Shown: positions 59,873 through 64,000 of the stretch, piece after piece
How the letters are laid out: every line of letters begins with the position of its first letter
How positions within the stretch are numbered: position 1 is the stretch's first letter
Source of the DNA: Sellimonas sp963559135
Lineage (GTDB): Bacteria; Bacillota; Clostridia; Lachnospirales; Lachnospiraceae
Assembly: GCA_963559135.1 (NCBI GenBank)
Contig: CAUWJP010000007.1
Location: 1-64,000, forward strand
DNA length: 64,000 bases
Direction of reading: 5' to 3'
Notes under the pieces: model-generated
Told to the model about the DNA's origin: nothing
Database searches by the model: none
Seen by the model: only the letters and a program-made list of their open reading frames with translations
Position numbers and translations under genes: made by a program

Positions 59873-61504
59873 ATGAAACCGGAATATGTGTTTATGCTGC
59901 TCGGAGGGCTTGGGCTCTTTTTGTGCGGAATGCAGATGATGAGCAGCAATCTGGAAGCAGTGGCAGGTGACCGTCTGAAAGGGATCCTGGAAAAGCTGAC
60001 TTCCAACCGGATACTTGGAGTACTTGTCGGAGCTGTCATTACAGCGGTGATTCAGTCTTCATCCGCAACGACCGTCATGGTGGTCGGCTTTGTTAATTCA
60101 GGGCTGATGAATCTTAGGCAGGCTGTATGGATTATCATGGGAGCCAATATCGGTACCACGATCACCGGACAGCTTGTCGCATTGGACATCGGGACGATTG
60201 CTCCTCTGTTTGCTTTTGCCGGAATCGCGATTGGCATGTTTTCCAAGAAGAGAAACGTTCAGAACGTCGGAAGTATCATTGCGGGACTCGGTGTACTTTT
60301 CATCGGTCTTGGCATGATGAGCGACGCTATGGTTCCAATGCGGGATTCCGAAATGTTTGTCAATGCGCTGACAAGCTTTTCACATCCGCTGGTCGGAATT
60401 ATTGCGGGAGCTATTTTTACTGCAGTCATTCAGTCTTCATCCGCATCGGTCGGAATTCTTCAGGCACTTGCCATAAGCGGCTTGATCGATATTCACAGTG
60501 CGGTTTTCGTTCTGTTCGGACAGAATATAGGGACCTGTATTACATCCCTTATTGCTTCCGTCGGAATGAACCGGAATGCAAAGCGGACAACCGTGATCCA
60601 CTTTATGTTCAATGTCATAGGAACCGTTATTTTTGTTGTACTTTGTCTGGTGACACCGCTTACGGATGTGGTAGCAGGATGGACACCGGAACACCCGGCT
60701 TCCCAGATCGCAAACATGCACACAGTGTTTAATGTCGTGACAACCATCATTCTAATGCCGTTCGGAAACGGACTTGCAGCTCTGGCGGAAAAGATCCTTC
60801 CGGATCAAAAGGAAGAAGTACAGCTGGACGACGAACAGTGGCTAAAGGAAATCATGAGCTCCCAGCACGTATTGGGATCATCTGCGATTGCAGTCAACAG
60901 CCTGATGGAAAATGTCAGCAGTATGTATATTCTGGCAAGAGAAAATGTGCTGAAAGGATTTGACATGATTCTTTCCGGCGACGACAGCCAATTTGTTGAA
61001 GTGGAAGAGACGGAAAACACGATCGACCTCTATAACATAAACATCTCCAGACGTCTCTCCAAAGTCCTCTCAATCGAGCACAGTCCGGCAGAGACAAAGA
61101 AGCTTAACAGCATCTTTCAGATCGTAGGAAATGTAGAACGTGTGGGAGACCATGCCATGAATTTTGCAGAGCATGCCGCTTCCATTAAAGAAAAAGGACT
61201 GAAACTTTCCAAAGAGACGATCGGGGAATTAAAAGAAATGCGTGATCAGTGCCAGAAAGCATTTGAGCGCATGGACCTTTCCGGTCAGACCGATCCGACA
61301 CAGCTGTTAGTCGATGCGGTCAGCTTTGAGCGGGCGGTGGATGATATTACGGAACGGTGCCGTAATAATCAGGTGGAACGGATCCACAGTCACGCATGCG
61401 AGATTGAAAGCGCAGTTATGTATTCGGAGATCCTGATCGATTATGAACGAATCGGGGATCATATAAGAAATATTGCGGAAGCATATGCACAGCAGAATGC
61501 GTAA
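59873..61504 (+). CDS. Na/Pi cotransporter family protein with PhoU-like domain (second copy)
   Basis: A 543-aa paralogue of the protein at 221-1861, with the same two QSSSAT/QSSSAS repeats, hydrophobic N-terminal half and C-terminal PhoU-like helices (NVERVGDHAMNFAEH, DYERIGDHIRN). The start is set at 59873, which has a strong AGGAGG site and matches the paralogue's N-terminus; a longer frame opening with GTG at 59819 begins only 9 bases after the -10 box and is rejected. Preceded by Pho-box-like repeats. Predicted to import phosphate with sodium, or to counter phosphate toxicity by export as proposed for some relatives. Confidence 0.92.
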   Translation: MKPEYVFMLLGGLGLFLCGMQMMSSNLEAVAGDRLKGILEKLTSNRILGVLVGAVITAVIQSSSATTVMVVGFVNSGLMNLRQAVWIIMGANIGTTITGQLVALDIGTIAPLFAFAGIAIGMFSKKRNVQNVGSIIAGLGVLFIGLGMMSDAMVPMRDSEMFVNALTSFSHPLVGIIAGAIFTAVIQSSSASVGILQALAISGLIDIHSAVFVLFGQNIGTCITSLIASVGMNRNAKRTTVIHFMFNVIGTVIFVVLCLVTPLTDVVAGWTPEHPASQIANMHTVFNVVTTIILMPFGNGLAALAEKILPDQKEEVQLDDEQWLKEIMSSQHVLGSSAIAVNSLMENVSSMYILARENVLKGFDMILSGDDSQFVEVEETENTIDLYNINISRRLSKVLSIEHSPAETKKLNSIFQIVGNVERVGDHAMNFAEHAASIKEKGLKLSKETIGELKEMRDQCQKAFERMDLSGQTDPTQLLVDAVSFERAVDDITERCRNNQVERIHSHACEIESAVMYSEILIDYERIGDHIRNIAEAYAQQNA

Positions 61505-61556
61505 GAGAGAAGAAAGAGTAAAATAGAAAAAGGACAGAGTTTCTGTCTGGAACTAG

Positions 61557-61595
61557 AAAGGTGCCTGCACGAAATCATTTTGTGCAGGCACTTTT
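61557..61595 (+). terminator. Intrinsic terminator after second phosphate cotransporter
   Basis: GTGCCTGCAC (61561-61570) pairs perfectly with GTGCAGGCAC (61582-61591), extended by AAAG/CTTTT, and is followed by TTTTCC. A smaller perfect hairpin GACAGA-GTT-TCTGTC precedes it at 61533-61547. Confidence 0.9.
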
Positions 61596-61735
61596 CCATG
61601 TTTGGAAAAGAAAATTGTGAAAAAAATTAAGCAATTCTTCACATTGTTTTTATGGCATTTGCGATTTCAGGGCGTATAATAGAAGCATGTAAAATTGACA
61701 GGATAACAAATGATGAGACGAAAGGGAGATACAGC

Positions 61736-64000
61736 ATGCTAGAACGACTTGCCGGAATACTGAAAAGAAGGCGGGAGGAAGAAGAGGAGTATGAGCCGGA
61801 GAGGCTTCCAATCCGTAGATGTATGCCGGATTATCATATGGGACTTTATGAGGAGGAAATTATTGAGCGTGAGGAGGCCGGATGGATGAACATTCCGGTG
61901 GATCCGCCTTCAAAGACGACACGGGATATTATCCATGATAATATTTTTACCTATTTTAACCTGATTTTCGCGATTCTGGGGCTGCTTCTGATTTTGGTGG
62001 GCGCTTTCCGGGATCTGACATTTCTTCCAGTTATTATTTTGAATACGCTGATCGGTATCGTCCAAGAGATCCGGGCAAAGAATGTGCTTGATAAGATGAC
62101 GATGCTTCATGCACCGAAGGCCACGGTAGTTCGTAACGGCCGAAAACGGGTGATTGCGGTGGAGGATCTCGTCATTGATGATATTGTGATTTTCAAGGCA
62201 GGCAATCAGATCAGTGCGGACGCGATTGTGGTGCATGGAGAAGTACAGGTTAATGAGTCGCTCCTGACAGGTGAGGCGGATGAGATTACGAAGAAGAAAG
62301 GCGATATTCTGATGTCGGGAAGCTTCATTGTCTCCGGAGAATGCTATGCCCGGCTCGAAAAGGTAGGAGCAGATTCCTATATTTCCAGACTGACGCTGGA
62401 AGCAAAGGCCATGAAGGACGGCGAGCAGTCAGAGATGATCCGCTCTTTGGACAAGCTGGTTAAGTGTGTCGGTATTGCCATTATTCCGATCGGTTTGATT
62501 TTGTTCAGTCAAAGCTTCTTTTTGAATGATGAAGGATTCCGTTCCAGTGTCACTGCCATGGTGGCGGCTGTCATCGGAATGGTGCCAGAAGGACTCTATC
62601 TGCTCGCGAGCGTGGCGCTTGCGGTCAGTGCAATCCGTCTTGCAAAACAGAAAGTGCTTCTGCATGATATGAAGAGTATTGAGACTCTTGCCAGAGTCAA
62701 TGTGCTCTGTGTGGATAAGACCGGTACCATTACGGAGAATGTGATGAAGGTCCATGGCCTTCGGGCTACGAGACATTATGACAAAGAGAAGATGCCTCCG
62801 CTGAAAGGGATCATCGGCGATTTTGCTCAGTCCATGAGTAAGGATAATATAACCATGGAGGCTGTGCAGTCCTATTTTCAGAAGAGTACAGGAAGAAGGG
62901 CGCAGAAGATTACACCGTTTTCCTCTGAATTCAAATATAGCAGCGCTACGTTTGAGGAGGATTCCTATGTGCTGGGTGCGCCGGAGTTTGTACTGCGGGA
63001 GGATTATCAGGAGTACGAAGAAGAGATCCGGGAAGAAGCCGAAAAGGGGTACCGTGTGCTTGTATTCGGAAGATGCGAAGAAGTTCCGGACGGTAGAGCA
63101 CTGAAGGGAAAGGTAACGCCTCTTGCCTACATTATGCTTGCCAACCCGATCCGGAAAGAGGCGCCGAAGACGTTTGCCTATTTTGAAAAACAGGGAGTGG
63201 AAGTCAAGGTAATTTCCGGTGATAATCCGATGACGGTATCGGAGGTAGCGAAAAAGGCGGGCATCACAGGAGCAGAGAACTACGTGGACGCTACGACATT
63301 GACGACGGAGGAGGAGATTAGCCGTGCGGTTCTGAAATATACCGTATTCGGCCGCGTGACCCCTGCCCAGAAACGGCAGTTCGTGAAGGCACTCAAGGAG
63401 GCGGGACGGACGGTAGCGATGACCGGAGACGGTGTCAACGATGTTCTGGCATTGAAAGATGCGGACTGCAGTATTGCCATGGCATCCGGAAGTGATGCGG
63501 CAGCACAGGCTTCCCAGCTTGTCCTGCTGGAATCGGACTTTTCCTGTATGCCGAGCGTCGTACTGGAAGGACGTCGGGTCGTCAACAATATTCAGAGATC
63601 CGCAAGCCTTTTCCTTGTGAAGAATATTTTCTCCTTTTTGCTTTCGATCTTTTCAGCGGTCTTTATGATTACCTATCCGCTGGAGCCGTCACAGGTATCT
63701 TTAATCAGTATGTTTACAATCGGTGTTCCGGCCTTCTTCCTGGCACTGGAGCCGAATAAGAATATTATCAAGGGGCACTTCCTGACGAATGTATTCCTGA
63801 AAGCACTCCCGGCGGCGCTGACAGACGTGCTGGCGGTCGGAGCGCTTGTAGTCTTTGGATCTACATTCAGTGTGAGCCCTACGGATATTTCAACGGCAGC
63901 GACGATGCTGCTTGCGATTGTGGGCTTTATGATCCTTTACCGGATCAGTCAGCCGATGAACAAGATTCGTGTGGCGGTGCTGGTCGGATGTATATTCGCC
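61736..64000 (+). CDS. Cation-translocating P-type ATPase (CtpE-like), truncated by window end
   Basis: The frame runs 755 codons from the ATG at 61736 (behind AAGGGAG) to the window edge without a stop. Order: cytoplasmic N-terminus, first membrane pair (about residues 70-105), actuator domain with LLTGEAD (about 178-184), membrane helix with VPEGL (about 282-286), phosphorylation site Asp327 in DKTGTIT, the GDGVNDVLALKDAD hinge (about 562-575) and several C-terminal membrane segments. The VPEGL motif and overall pattern resemble mycobacterial CtpE, a calcium pump, rather than a heavy-metal ATPase, as no CPC motif is seen. A TATAAT -10 lies at 61675-61680. The ion is inferred, not shown. Confidence 0.9.
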   Translation, partial: MLERLAGILKRRREEEEEYEPERLPIRRCMPDYHMGLYEEEIIEREEAGWMNIPVDPPSKTTRDIIHDNIFTYFNLIFAILGLLLILVGAFRDLTFLPVIILNTLIGIVQEIRAKNVLDKMTMLHAPKATVVRNGRKRVIAVEDLVIDDIVIFKAGNQISADAIVVHGEVQVNESLLTGEADEITKKKGDILMSGSFIVSGECYARLEKVGADSYISRLTLEAKAMKDGEQSEMIRSLDKLVKCVGIAIIPIGLILFSQSFFLNDEGFRSSVTAMVAAVIGMVPEGLYLLASVALAVSAIRLAKQKVLLHDMKSIETLARVNVLCVDKTGTITENVMKVHGLRATRHYDKEKMPPLKGIIGDFAQSMSKDNITMEAVQSYFQKSTGRRAQKITPFSSEFKYSSATFEEDSYVLGAPEFVLREDYQEYEEEIREEAEKGYRVLVFGRCEEVPDGRALKGKVTPLAYIMLANPIRKEAPKTFAYFEKQGVEVKVISGDNPMTVSEVAKKAGITGAENYVDATTLTTEEEISRAVLKYTVFGRVTPAQKRQFVKALKEAGRTVAMTGDGVNDVLALKDADCSIAMASGSDAAAQASQLVLLESDFSCMPSVVLEGRRVVNNIQRSASLFLVKNIFSFLLSIFSAVFMITYPLEPSQVSLISMFTIGVPAFFLALEPNKNIIKGHFLTNVFLKALPAALTDVLAVGALVVFGSTFSVSPTDISTAATMLLAIVGFMILYRISQPMNKIRVAVLVGCIFA

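Overview
The window looks like chromosomal DNA from an anaerobic gut Firmicute, most likely Lachnospiraceae. This is an inference from gene content: a FabK/FabT-type fatty acid operon with a fused AccD-AccA, the oxygen-independent (CbiK/CbiD/CbiG) cobalamin pathway, a two-subunit iron-sulfur serine dehydratase, and a decayed Rpn-type nuclease gene of a kind I associate with Lachnospiraceae. Nearly all genes lie on the + strand. The only minus-strand genes are a tRNA-Leu and three membrane proteins. There is no rRNA, CRISPR array, prophage or intact insertion sequence.

Layout. (1) 1-2.9 kb: a Na+/phosphate cotransporter behind a Pho-box-like repeat, tRNA-Leu(CAG) with its own promoter and terminator, and a YwaF/TMEM164-like membrane protein. 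(2) 2.98-13.9 kb: one fatty acid operon, fabH-acpP-fabK-fabD-fabG-fabF-accB-fabZ-accC-accDA-(FabK-like flavoprotein)-fabT. Its promoter carries a near-consensus FabT operator over the -10 box, so the last gene probably represses the operon. (3) 14.0-23.7 kb: assorted genes: a lipoprotein, a broken Rpn nuclease gene, YitT, a sirtuin, asparagine synthase, a CmpB-like membrane protein, serine dehydratase sdaAB-sdaAA, a CPBP protease and a DUF6483-like protein. (4) 23.7-47.1 kb: an almost complete anaerobic cobalamin cluster. cbiG-cobK-cobU-cobO come first, then sbcD-sbcC, then a promoter, a cobalamin riboswitch and a terminator, then cbiK-cbiD-cbiL-cbiF-cbiH-cbiET-cbiA-cobT-cobS-cobC-cbiB-cobD-cbiP-cbiC-hemC-cobA/hemD, packed with many overlapping stop/start codons. 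Precorrin-2 dehydrogenase, hemA, hemB, hemL and a cobalt transporter are absent from the window. (5) 47.5-58.8 kb: a sugar-uptake locus: solute-binding lipoprotein, two permeases, GH2 beta-galactosidase, GH65 phosphorylase, beta-phosphoglucomutase, M42 peptidase and a LacI regulator. (6) 58.8-64 kb: an EamA transporter, a second Na+/phosphate cotransporter also behind a Pho-box-like repeat, and the first 755 codons of a P-type ATPase cut by the window end.

How the parts work together. Section 2 should make malonyl-CoA and elongate acyl chains on AcpP under FabT feedback. Section 4 should convert porphobilinogen to adenosylcobalamin under B12 feedback through the riboswitch. Section 5 should import a galactose- and glucose-containing oligosaccharide or glycoconjugate. 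The phosphorylase and mutase would recover glucose as glucose 6-phosphate, the GH2 enzyme would release galactose, and the peptidase would act on any peptide part. The real substrate of section 5 is the most open question here. The two phosphate cotransporters look like a duplicated pair with a shared phosphate-starvation signal.
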